DNA from: Myxococcales bacterium
GTDB lineage: Bacteria > Myxococcota > Polyangia > Fen-1088
Length of the DNA: 12,814 nucleotides
Direction of reading: 5' to 3'
Assembly: GCA_003155465.1 (NCBI GenBank)
Contig: PMCR01000214.1
Span: 1-12,814, forward strand
The position numbers and the translations under genes are program-made. The notes beneath the pieces are model-generated. The model saw nothing but the letters and a program-made list of their open reading frames with translations, had not been told where the DNA came from and did not search any database. This document shows, piece by piece, positions 1 to 6,899 of this stretch (its first letter is position 1; every line of letters starts with the position of its first letter).

Positions 1-2092
1 CCAAGGTATCGATCCAGTAGATGCCGCTCGAATCCTCGGTGACCATCTTCGTGCCCGTGCTGCTCACGATGAGCTGCGGGGCCGCTGTGCCCAAGCCGCC
101 CGGCGCCGGCACGCGGTAGAGGTTGTTGGTGTTGCCGTCCAGGTAGATCAGCGAAACCGAGTTTGCATCGACGAGATTCGGATGGAACGTGAACCCACCG
201 GTAATTTGGCTTGTAGCGGCCGCGGGGATTGTGCCATTGGTTCTCCAAATCGTGTAGCTGCCACTACCGTTCTCGCACGTCCAGTACTGGTAGTTGCCTA
301 CTGAGGCGAAGTTGGACAGGCCCCCGGCGCAATCGTAAGACCAGTAGAAGTTCTGGTACGCGCTATACGTGGCGTTTGTCGTGGTGTACCACGTCGTGAT
401 CTCCGTGTTGTTGTTGGAGCTGGTGATCACGGCGACGTACGAAGGCGCCGGATTCTTGAAACCGACGGGCATTCCATCGGGCACGTGGCTCGAGGAGTTA
501 ACCTGACAGGTCGAGCCGATGGTGCACAAGAAGCTCGCGACTTGGCTCTCGAAGAGGAAGAGGCTGCTGCCCATGACAGCGTAGCCGGAGCAGTTGATCG
601 TGGTCAGCGAGCTACCGCTTCCTCCCACGGCCGAGAGTGCGATTCGCTTCGGGACGCAGTCGTAGTAGGTCGAGCAGTCGTTGTAGTAGACGTAGCTTGC
701 GTCGACCCAGAACACGAAGGAATACCCGCCCAAGCTCGAGGTCATGGTGACGGGCTGGCACTTCCCGGCCGAGCAGGTGCTACCCGGATCGCAGCTCTTG
801 CGGCAGATGCCGCAATTGGCCCCGTCGGTGTTGGTGTCGACGCATGCGGAGCTGCACGTCTGATACGGCGACTGGCAGGCGCAGGCATTGGCTGAGCATT
901 TCTCGTTGGTGGGGCAGGATTCCGTCGATGGCATGAAGCAAGTTCCAGTACTGCACGATCCTACCGGTTGATAGGTCGTTCCTGTGCAAGAGGCCGTTCC
1001 GCAGGAAGTATTCGACAGAGGATAGGCACAAGCTGCGCTCTTTCCGTCGCATTTGCCGGCACACGTCGCGTCCGTGGCCACGCAAGCCGTGCGGCCCGCA
1101 CGTGGTGTGGCGTTCGCGCCTAGCGCTGTGCAGGTGCCGACCGAGGTGCCCACGTCGCAGGCTTCGCAAGTTCCCTTACAAGCCTTGTCGCAACAGTAGC
1201 CGTCCGCGCATGACAATCCGCTTACGCAGTCAGCGGAGGTCTTGCAGGCCTGTCCCTGCTTGCCCTTGCACGCACCTGTGGCGTCGCACGTACCAGCGCA
1301 GACAGTGGGGTCATCTTGGTTCTTCACCGCAATGCACACGCTGGCGGAGCAGGTTTGGCACGTACCTGAACAGTCGCTCCGCCTGGTACAACCCACGCAT
1401 TGATTGCTTGACGTGTCACAGGTCGCGGCCGGGCCTTTGCAGTACGAGTTTGCCGTGCAGGCAACGCAAAGGCCGCTGGTCGAGCAGGCGGGTCCGGTCC
1501 TTCCGACGCAATCGTTGTCGCTGGCGCACTTCGCGCATTGATTACCCAGACAAAGTGGCCTCTGTGTTGGGCAGTCCTGGTCCGTGCTACAGGTTCCGGG
1601 AGCGTCCGGGGAGAACACGTCAGCAGGCACATCAAGGGGGCGCGCATCCGATCCCGTCGTGGTCCCTCCTGTTGCCATCGGAGCGTCGGTGCCGCCGGCT
1701 CCCGCGCCGCCGCCAACATCAAGCTGCGCTGCCGTGTCGAGCGCTGCTGGCCCATCCACCCTCCCATCCACGCCTTGCTGGCCCGCTGAATCGAGCGCGC
1801 CCGCCCCGTCTGGGCCCACGGCAGGGTCACCTGGTCCGTCGGTGACGGCCGAGATCAGCCTGTCCATGGCCCCAACCGCATCCGTCGATTCCCGGCTGTC
1901 GATGACCACAAGGCCGTCGCTGCCGGCGTCGGTACTCCGCACACACTGCCAATCAGCGGTGCAGGTGTACCCCGGCTTGCACGGAGCGTTGGGTGCGCAG
2001 ACGTCCCAGTCTCGCTTCAGGCAGGAAAGTCCCAATATCGCTGGCAGAAGAAGCGCCAGCCCACTTGAACACACGACGATTCGGTTGCTCAT
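1..2092 (-). CDS. Cys-rich secreted lipoprotein with YWTD-like C-terminal region (partial, C-terminus off window)
   Basis: One uninterrupted frame reads from ATG at 2092 to the left edge, giving 697 residues with no stop. Residues 5-23 form a hydrophobic signal followed by GLSC, so Cys24 is a probable lipid-attachment site. The lipobox is imperfect (Gly at -3). Residues 53-165 are a low-complexity Asp/Gly/Ala linker. Residues 168-445 are extremely Cys-rich, with repeated CxxDxDC-like units and the DTNTD..NCG..C signature (419-434) common in myxobacterial surface proteins. Residues 455-697 are rich in Tyr/Trp/Ser/Asn and carry FVFWVD, NLYRVPAPGG and GIYWID, which resemble YWTD/NHL propeller blades. 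By inference it is exported to the outer membrane or cell surface for binding or adhesion; no enzymatic motif is seen. No clear Shine-Dalgarno precedes the ATG. Third-position GC looks lower than in the neighbours near the C-terminal end. Its function is unknown. Confidence 0.87.
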   Translation of the reverse strand, partial: MSNRIVVCSSGLALLLPAILGLSCLKRDWDVCAPNAPCKPGYTCTADWQCVRSTDAGSDGLVVIDSRESTDAVGAMDRLISAVTDGPGDPAVGPDGAGALDSAGQQGVDGRVDGPAALDTAAQLDVGGGAGAGGTDAPMATGGTTTGSDARPLDVPADVFSPDAPGTCSTDQDCPTQRPLCLGNQCAKCASDNDCVGRTGPACSTSGLCVACTANSYCKGPAATCDTSSNQCVGCTRRSDCSGTCQTCSASVCIAVKNQDDPTVCAGTCDATGACKGKQGQACKTSADCVSGLSCADGYCCDKACKGTCEACDVGTSVGTCTALGANATPRAGRTACVATDATCAGKCDGKSAACAYPLSNTSCGTASCTGTTYQPVGSCSTGTCFMPSTESCPTNEKCSANACACQSPYQTCSSACVDTNTDGANCGICRKSCDPGSTCSAGKCQPVTMTSSLGGYSFVFWVDASYVYYNDCSTYYDCVPKRIALSAVGGSGSSLTTINCSGYAVMGSSLFLFESQVASFLCTIGSTCQVNSSSHVPDGMPVGFKNPAPSYVAVITSSNNNTEITTWYTTTNATYSAYQNFYWSYDCAGGLSNFASVGNYQYWTCENGSGSYTIWRTNGTIPAAATSQITGGFTFHPNLVDANSVSLIYLDGNTNNLYRVPAPGGLGTAAPQLIVSSTGTKMVTEDSSGIYWIDTL

Positions 2093-2453
2093 GTCTTGGT
2101 TCTCGGCTGTGGGTTGAAAAAGTTGCGCGGAAAGCGAAAGGAACTGGCATCAGCCCCCGCGCCGCTTCGCGCCCTCGCCTGGCAGTCGGGCGACCTCGGG
2201 CTCGTCCGTTGCGTTCCTTGCAACCTGTGCCGGCAAGACCTGAAGGCCACGCGGCAAATCATGCCCACCATACCTCTGCACGTCAATGGCGAGGCAGCCG
2301 AGCAGGGGAGCAGACAGAGATGTCCCGCAATGCCCGGCGCTCCCTGGCTGCAAGCGCGTTCGCTTTTCGAGAGGCATCGCCGTGGCGACGGAACACGGAT
2401 CCGAGATCACGGCCGGACGAAGTCCGCCGCCCGCGCAGGACTTGGGCTAGATT
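2093..2453. other. Divergent intergenic region, 361 bases, no gene supported
   Basis: This stretch separates the minus-strand lipoprotein from the plus-strand operon and should hold promoters for both. I see no convincing -35/-10 pair for either gene. The short open frames here have no family resemblance and no good ribosome site. A small stem, GTTGC-N7-GCAAC, lies at 2208-2224; it has no U-tract and is not a terminator. A TAGATT hexamer at 2448-2453 sits six bases before the ATG at 2460, so transcription could begin at or near that codon (inference only). Confidence 0.5.
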
Positions 2454-2984
2454 GTGGCCATGGCATCTCCGCGTCGCCCCATCCCGCTCAAGCGGCGTCC
2501 CCTTGATATGGCGTTGCTGGGTTTCTTTGGCATCAACCTGCTCTTCGTCACCTACGTGATCAGCCTGGAGCAGATCGTCATCGACAGCCCCTTTGCCTAC
2601 GCCCCGCCGCTCTGGCCACCCCAGCCGTTGCTGGCGGTCATCCACTGGTGGGAGAAGACATTCGATCCCTTGCTGTGGGCGCGGCCGGCCTGGTACCGCG
2701 CGACCATCTGGCTGGACGTGCTGGTGTTCGGCCCCTTCTACACCGCCGCGTCTTATGCCTTTGCCCGCGGTCGCGACTGGATCCGCATTCCCAGCGTCAT
2801 CTGGGGATCGATCATGTTTACCAACGTGTTCATCATCCTGTTCGATGAGCTGCGTGGCGTCCACGCCAGCCCGCACCCGGTGGTGGTGGTGATGGCCAAC
2901 GCCGCGTGGTTGCTGGCGCCCTTCGTGGTGGGCTGGCGGGTGCTGCGCTCGGAACACCCGTTTACCGAGGAGATTGCGCCATAG
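2454..2984 (+). CDS. EXPERA-domain membrane protein, TMEM97 (sigma-2 receptor)-like
   Basis: The protein has 176 residues and four predicted membrane helices (about 18-38, 82-104, 112-131, 144-165), the EXPERA topology. It aligns by eye with human TMEM97 as I recall it. WWEKTFDPLLW (65-75) matches the KDPLL region. PAWYRATIWLDVLVFGPF (78-95), then YAF (101-103), matches PAWF...CELVFQLPFF...YAF without gaps. DWIRIPS (108-114) matches KWIRTPA. Asp71 falls on TMEM97 Asp56 and Asp88 on Glu73. Glu39 lies next to the position of Asp29. EXPERA proteins either bind sterols or sphingosine-like amines (TMEM97, TM6SF2) or isomerise sterol double bonds (EBP). It heads a five-gene operon with an SDR and a DUF1295 protein. 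The start is uncertain: GTG 2454 has AGGA 13 bases upstream, while ATG 2460 would fit a nearly leaderless transcript. Its substrate is unknown. Confidence 0.82.
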   Translation: MAMASPRRPIPLKRRPLDMALLGFFGINLLFVTYVISLEQIVIDSPFAYAPPLWPPQPLLAVIHWWEKTFDPLLWARPAWYRATIWLDVLVFGPFYTAASYAFARGRDWIRIPSVIWGSIMFTNVFIILFDELRGVHASPHPVVVVMANAAWLLAPFVVGWRVLRSEHPFTEEIAP

Positions 2985-3041
2985 ACACCGGCCGGCACCC
3001 GGCGGACCCGGGGCGACCGACCCGCCTCAGTGCGGACCTCC

Positions 3042-3046
3042 GAGGA
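3042..3046 (+). promoter_or_regulatory. Ribosome binding site that decides the SDR start
   Basis: GAGGA sits six bases before ATG 3053. The SDR frame is open for about 49 more codons upstream, so this site, together with the SDR-typical FRERYGPF opening, fixes the start. Confidence 0.75.
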
Positions 3047-3052
3047 AATCGC

Positions 3053-3865
3053 ATGAGCAGTTTTCGCGAGCGTTACGGGCCGTTTGCCCTGGTGGCCGGG
3101 GCGTCGGCTGGCCTCGGGGAAGCATTCGCGCGCCGGCTGGCCGCGCGCGGCCTCAATTTGATCTTGATCGCGCGCCGGCAGGATGCACTGGAACAACTCG
3201 CCGCTGACTTGCGCGCCCGCTGCGGCGTCGAGGTGCGCACCCTGGCCGCGGATCTGGGCCAGCCTGATCTGCGCGAGGTGATCGAACGTGCCGTTGCCAG
3301 CCTTGAAGTGGGCTTGCTCGTCTACAACGCCGCCTATTCCGTTATCGGGCCATTCGTCGACCATTCGCTCGACGAGCAACTGCGCGTTCTGGACGTGAAC
3401 TGCCGCGGCCCGCTGGTGCTGTCGCACCTTCTCGGCAAGGCGATGGCGGAACGCGGCCGCGGCGGGATCGTGCTCATGACTTCCCTGGCCGCCTCGCAGG
3501 GCGGGCCCTGGCTGGCCTCGTACGCGGCGTCCAAGGCCTTCAACCTGGTGCTGGCCGAAGGGCTGTGGGACGAGTTGGGAGAGCGGGGCGTGGATGTGGT
3601 CGCTTGCCGCGCCGGCGCCACGCGCACGCCTGGCTACGCGGCCTCGCGGCCTCGGCCGAGCCGGGTTCCCTTGCTGGAACCAGACCGTGTGGCGCGCGTG
3701 GCACTGGATGCCCTGGGCCGTAAGCCTTCCGTGGTTCCGGGCGCGTTCTACCGATTCTCGGCCCTTGTGATGAACCGGCTCATGCCACGCCGGTTGGCGG
3801 TGCGAATCATGGGCCGCGCAACACGAAGACTGTATGCTGGCCCCGATGGTCGCCCAGAATCCTGA
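3053..3865 (+). CDS. Short-chain dehydrogenase/reductase (SDR), 17-beta-HSD/ketoacyl-reductase-like
   Basis: The protein has 270 residues, normal for a classical SDR, and should be an NAD(P)(H)-dependent oxidoreductase. The Rossmann glycine motif is GASAGLG (16-22). The NAG position reads YNAAY (91-95). The catalytic set is intact: Asn116, Ser144, Tyr157 and Lys161 (YAASK). The opening FRERYGPFALVAGAS and the LILIARR stretch (36-42) resemble the 17-beta-hydroxysteroid dehydrogenase type 12 / 3-ketoacyl reductase branch, and Arg41-Arg42 after beta-2 suggest NADPH preference (inference). ATG 3053 was chosen because GAGGA at 3042-3046 lies six bases upstream. The open frame extends further 5' but without SDR sequence. 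It starts 68 bases after the EXPERA gene, and its last 32 bases overlap the DUF1295 gene, which indicates co-translation. The substrate, a ketone or alcohol, probably lipidic, cannot be deduced. Confidence 0.9.
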   Translation: MSSFRERYGPFALVAGASAGLGEAFARRLAARGLNLILIARRQDALEQLAADLRARCGVEVRTLAADLGQPDLREVIERAVASLEVGLLVYNAAYSVIGPFVDHSLDEQLRVLDVNCRGPLVLSHLLGKAMAERGRGGIVLMTSLAASQGGPWLASYAASKAFNLVLAEGLWDELGERGVDVVACRAGATRTPGYAASRPRPSRVPLLEPDRVARVALDALGRKPSVVPGAFYRFSALVMNRLMPRRLAVRIMGRATRRLYAGPDGRPES

Positions 3866-4715
3866 CCGCCGCCGCGATCTTGTTCGTGTGGCGCTGGCCT
3901 ACGCGTCGGCCTTGGTGCTGGCGTTGGCCGTGGGATGGGCGCTGCGTGATCGCCATCCGATCTTGGTGGCCGCGGCAGCCGACTTGGCCGCCACCCTGGT
4001 CGTGTTCGGCTTCAGCGTCCGCTACGACAATTCCAGCACGTACGATCCCTACTGGAGCGTGGCTCCGTTGCCGGTCGTCCTCTTCTGGGCAGCTGGCGGC
4101 GCGCTGGGGTTGCGGCAGATTCTGCTTCTCGTCCTAATCGCCCTGTGGGGCGCGCGGCTGACCGGCAACTGGGCGGTGCGCTGGCGCGGGATCCGCGACG
4201 AGGATTTTCGCTACCAGGAGATCCGTCGCCGGACCGGCCGCCTCTACTGGCCCGCCAGCTTTGTGTCGATCCACCTCATGCCGACCATCTGGGTTTTCCT
4301 CGGCCTTCTGCCCCTCTATCCCGCCCTGGCTCGGCCGAGCCCCGCCGCCGTGCTCCTCGATATTGCTGCACTAGTCGCAACTGCTGCCGCCATCGCAATC
4401 GAAGCGACGGCCGATCGGCAGCTGCGCGTCTTCTTGCGCACCCGGCGCGATCCCGAGGACGTGCTGAACAAGGGCCTGTGGGCATTTTGCCGGCACCCCA
4501 ACTACCTCGGCGAGATCTTGTTCTGGTGGGGTCTCTTCCTATTCGGCGTGGCGGCTGCCCCGGCTTGGGCCTGGTCCGTCGTGGGCCCGCTTTCCATCAC
4601 CCTGCTGTTCGTGTTCGTCAGCGTGCCCTGGATGGATCGGCGCCTGTTGCTTCGACACCCAGCCTGGGCGCAGACTATGAGATCCCTGCCGGCATTGTTG
4701 CCCTGGCCACGCTGA
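3834..4715 (+). CDS. DUF1295 membrane protein, steroid 5-alpha-reductase-like fold
   Basis: The protein has 293 residues and about seven hydrophobic helices (near 16-36, 43-63, 78-105, 143-163, 172-190, 226-245, 245-265). Two family signatures are clear. YDPYWSVAP (70-78) follows the second helix. NKGLWAFCRHPNYLGE (212-227) includes the RHPNY box shared by DUF1295, steroid 5-alpha-reductase C-terminal and ICMT-type membrane enzymes, where it contributes to cofactor binding. Known relatives reduce C=C bonds in sterol, enoyl or fatty chains, or methylate isoprenylated cysteines. DUF1295 itself has no settled general activity, so a NADPH-dependent lipid reductase is an inference. The start codon overlaps the end of the SDR gene by 32 bases; ATG 3846 is an alternative four codons in. 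Neither has a strong ribosome site, which fits translational coupling. The next gene follows after 23 bases. Confidence 0.88.
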   Translation: MLAPMVAQNPDRRRDLVRVALAYASALVLALAVGWALRDRHPILVAAAADLAATLVVFGFSVRYDNSSTYDPYWSVAPLPVVLFWAAGGALGLRQILLLVLIALWGARLTGNWAVRWRGIRDEDFRYQEIRRRTGRLYWPASFVSIHLMPTIWVFLGLLPLYPALARPSPAAVLLDIAALVATAAAIAIEATADRQLRVFLRTRRDPEDVLNKGLWAFCRHPNYLGEILFWWGLFLFGVAAAPAWAWSVVGPLSITLLFVFVSVPWMDRRLLLRHPAWAQTMRSLPALLPWPR

Positions 4716-4729
4716 AGGGAATCCACCGT

Positions 4730-4734
4730 GAGGT
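4730..4734 (+). promoter_or_regulatory. Ribosome binding site that decides the MBL-hydrolase start
   Basis: GAGGT lies four bases before ATG 4739. The frame is open far upstream inside the DUF1295 gene. This site plus the hydrophobic anchor beginning at the next codons identifies the true start. Confidence 0.65.
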
Positions 4735-4738
4735 CACC

Positions 4739-5518
4739 ATGAGACTCGTCTTCAAGATCCTCAAGATTGTTGGACTGCTGATCGGCGTGTTGGTGGTGGC
4801 GCTGGCTGCCTTGCTTTTCGTCACCTTCTCCGGGGGCGCGCCCATCCGGGATGGCCAGCGGGTGGACGGCGTCGAAGTGGTCAAGGACGGCTACGTCTCT
4901 GCCTTCATCGTCGACATCGATGACCACGACGTGGCGCTGGTCGATGCGGGCAATGATCGCCAAGCCAAGGCCATCCTTGCGGCACTGGCCCGGCGCAAAC
5001 TGGGCCCTGACGCGGTCAAGGCGATCCTGCTCACCCACGGCGATCGCGACCACACCGCTGGCGTGACGGCCTTCCCGCAGGCCATCGTCATGGCCATGCA
5101 GGCCGACATTCCCCTGGCCGAGGGCCGCGAGCTGCGTAGTTTCTTCAGGTACTTCGGCTCGCCCCGGCCCAATGGCATCAAGGTCGCGCGCCCGCTGCGC
5201 GGGGGCGATAGCTTCACCTTGGGAAGCACGGTGGTGCGCGTCTTCGCCGTGCCTGGGCACACCAAAGGCAGCGCGGCGTTTCTGCTGCGTGGCACGCTTT
5301 TTCTCGGCGACAGTGCCGAGGCCACCAAGGAAGGCAAGCTGGCAGCGGGACGTTGGCTCTTCACCGATAGTCCGGCGCAGAACCGCGCGTCGCTGCGCCA
5401 ACTGGCGCAGGAGATCCAGCCCTGGGGCGGGGAAGTCAAGGCCATCGCCTGCGCGCATTCGGGGCTTCTGACCAACGGCCTTGGCCCGCTTACCGAGTTC
5501 GCGGCGCGCGATAGGTAG
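4739..5518 (+). CDS. Membrane-anchored metallo-beta-lactamase-fold hydrolase
   Basis: The protein has 259 residues. A positively charged N-terminus and one hydrophobic segment (about 8-30) form a signal anchor, so the enzyme domain is probably periplasmic but membrane-tethered. The MBL metal motifs appear in order: THGDRDH (His100, Asp102, Asp104, His105), PGHTKGS (His174), LGDS (Asp191) and AHSG (His240). The usual second His of HxHxDH is Asp102, as in an HxDxDH minority of the superfamily. Metal binding should survive, but ligand geometry may differ. The fold hydrolyses esters, thioesters, lactones or phosphodiesters; the substrate is not evident. ATG 4739 was chosen because GAGGT at 4730-4734 lies four bases upstream and the hydrophobic anchor starts right after it. 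The frame is open upstream, but there it lies within the DUF1295 gene in another frame. It lies 23 bases after DUF1295 and 43 bases before the transporter gene. Confidence 0.88.
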   Translation: MRLVFKILKIVGLLIGVLVVALAALLFVTFSGGAPIRDGQRVDGVEVVKDGYVSAFIVDIDDHDVALVDAGNDRQAKAILAALARRKLGPDAVKAILLTHGDRDHTAGVTAFPQAIVMAMQADIPLAEGRELRSFFRYFGSPRPNGIKVARPLRGGDSFTLGSTVVRVFAVPGHTKGSAAFLLRGTLFLGDSAEATKEGKLAAGRWLFTDSPAQNRASLRQLAQEIQPWGGEVKAIACAHSGLLTNGLGPLTEFAARDR

Positions 5519-5561
5519 CTACGTCACGAGCACCGACGACGATGTATCTTTCGTCGTTCCG

Positions 5562-6887
5562 ATGAACGACGCTCCTGCCCCGTCATATCGACAACTGACC
5601 ACTTTCTTCGTCCCGCTGGCCCTCCAGGCGGCCTCACAAAGCCTGACCTACCCTTTGGTCGCCATGGTGGCCACGCATGGCCCGGGCGGCACGTTGAACC
5701 TGGCGGGCGTGGCCCAGTCGAACATCGTGATGTTTCTCGTGGGAGCTGTCGGCGCGGGCCTCATCACCTCGGGCATGGTCTTTGGCAAGTCCCGCTTGGG
5801 ATTCTCCCGCTTCTTCGCGGTCAACAGCCTCATGGCGAGCATCGCGGCCCTGGTACAGGCCGTGATCTGCATTCCCCCGGTCGGCCATGCCCTGTTCGGT
5901 GCCCTGCTTGGCCTGCCGCCTTCCATCGAGGGCCCTGCCCGCCAGGCCTTCCCGCTCACCATCCTGCTCAACCTCCTGTTCTTCGCCCGCAACCCCTACG
6001 AGGTTCTGCTTTTCAACAACGGCGCTTCGGGGCGCGCCAGCACAGCCACCTTCGGTCGCATCGCACTGACCCTCGCGCTTGCGCCACTCTTCGTCCGGGC
6101 AGGCCTGGTCGGTCCGCGCTGGGCCATCGTCTGCCAAGCCATTCCCGTGGGGGCAGAAGTGGCCATCGCCTGGTACTACAGCCGGCCGTTCGCGTCAGTC
6201 TTCTCCCAAGTGGACGACAACGTGCCCAGGCGCCGCGCGATCATCAGGTTCAACCTGCCTCTCTCCCTGGGCGGTTTCTTGATGACCCTGTCCGGAATGT
6301 TGTTGGGAGCGGTCATCGCAAGGTCCAACCAGCCCGAGCGCATGCTGCCCGCCTACTATCTGGCGGTTGGCCTCGCCAACCCCATGGCGTACGCCGCCAC
6401 CCGTCTGCAGAACGTCGTACTCTGCTTCCCGCCGCGTTCGCGCGAAGACAGACTCACGCGCCGCTTCGCCCTACGCGCGGCCGCAATCGTGTCGTTCGTC
6501 CCGCTGCTCTTCATACTGCCCGGGTTGTCCCATTGGTACTACGTTTCGTTGCAGCGCCTGCACCCTGCCGACCTCCCCCTGGTCTACCTGGCGGCGCTGC
6601 TCCTGGTCGGATTTCCCTTCACCTCGGGCTTGCGCGCGCACTGGGAAGGACTGGCGGCGCTGGCCCGTCGGACCTCGACCATTCTGGCCGGCAACATCGC
6701 CTTTGTCGCGGCGCTGGCTATCACGGCACCGACTTGTCTGGCGCTGAAGGTGTCCGGCAACATGATCGGTCCCATCGCCCTGGTCATCGCCAACCTGGCC
6801 GGTCTGGGCGCTCTCGTGCTCTTGCAATCCCTGCCGGAAAGCCCGGGTCCGGTGGAAGTGATCGACGTCGAGGTCGAGCGCGGATGA
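5562..6887 (+). CDS. Multi-helix membrane transporter, MOP superfamily, ANKH-like
   Basis: The protein has 441 residues and is hydrophobic almost throughout, with roughly 10-12 membrane helices and a charged cytoplasmic loop near 218-229. The general pattern is that of MATE/Wzx-type (MOP superfamily) exporters. Specific resemblance to animal ANKH (progressive ankylosis protein), compared from memory, is seen in three places. The N-terminal YRQLTTFFVPLALQ resembles the ANKH opening. ARQAF (126-130), followed by helix and EVLLFNN, matches its RRAFLYL...GILL. FPFTSGLRAHWEGL (351-364) matches FPVPVTVRAHLTGW. ANKH exports ATP/citrate-type anions; the substrate here is unknown. ATG 5562 was preferred because the preceding in-frame residues are charged and the only upstream start is a TTG inside the hydrolase gene. 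No Shine-Dalgarno is visible. It is the last gene of the operon and ends 12 bases before the convergent kinase gene. Confidence 0.75.
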   Translation: MNDAPAPSYRQLTTFFVPLALQAASQSLTYPLVAMVATHGPGGTLNLAGVAQSNIVMFLVGAVGAGLITSGMVFGKSRLGFSRFFAVNSLMASIAALVQAVICIPPVGHALFGALLGLPPSIEGPARQAFPLTILLNLLFFARNPYEVLLFNNGASGRASTATFGRIALTLALAPLFVRAGLVGPRWAIVCQAIPVGAEVAIAWYYSRPFASVFSQVDDNVPRRRAIIRFNLPLSLGGFLMTLSGMLLGAVIARSNQPERMLPAYYLAVGLANPMAYAATRLQNVVLCFPPRSREDRLTRRFALRAAAIVSFVPLLFILPGLSHWYYVSLQRLHPADLPLVYLAALLLVGFPFTSGLRAHWEGLAALARRTSTILAGNIAFVAALAITAPTCLALKVSGNMIGPIALVIANLAGLGALVLLQSLPESPGPVEVIDVEVERG

Positions 6888-6899
6888 GAGAAATAAGTC

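Noticed and set aside
1102..1845. Plus-strand open frame of about 247 codons within the lipoprotein region
   Set aside because: It is Arg/Cys/Ser-rich low-complexity sequence opposite the Cys-rich repeats, whose minus-strand frame is continuous and carries meaningful motifs.
2208..2224. GTTGC-N7-GCAAC hairpin in the divergent region
   Set aside because: The stem is only five base pairs, has no following T-run and lies upstream of both genes, so it is not a terminator and probably due to chance.
2150..2410. Minus-strand 86-codon open frame in the 2093-2453 gap
   Set aside because: No ribosome site, no family resemblance, and composition like other shadow frames.
4502..5458. Minus-strand open frame of about 318 codons across the DUF1295 and MBL genes
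   Set aside because: Composition is typical of a GC shadow frame (Arg, Gln, His rich), with no motif, and it is opposite two well-supported genes.
6888..6899. Possible bidirectional terminator between the convergent transporter and kinase genes
   Set aside because: The gap is only 12 bases with no inverted repeat or T-run.
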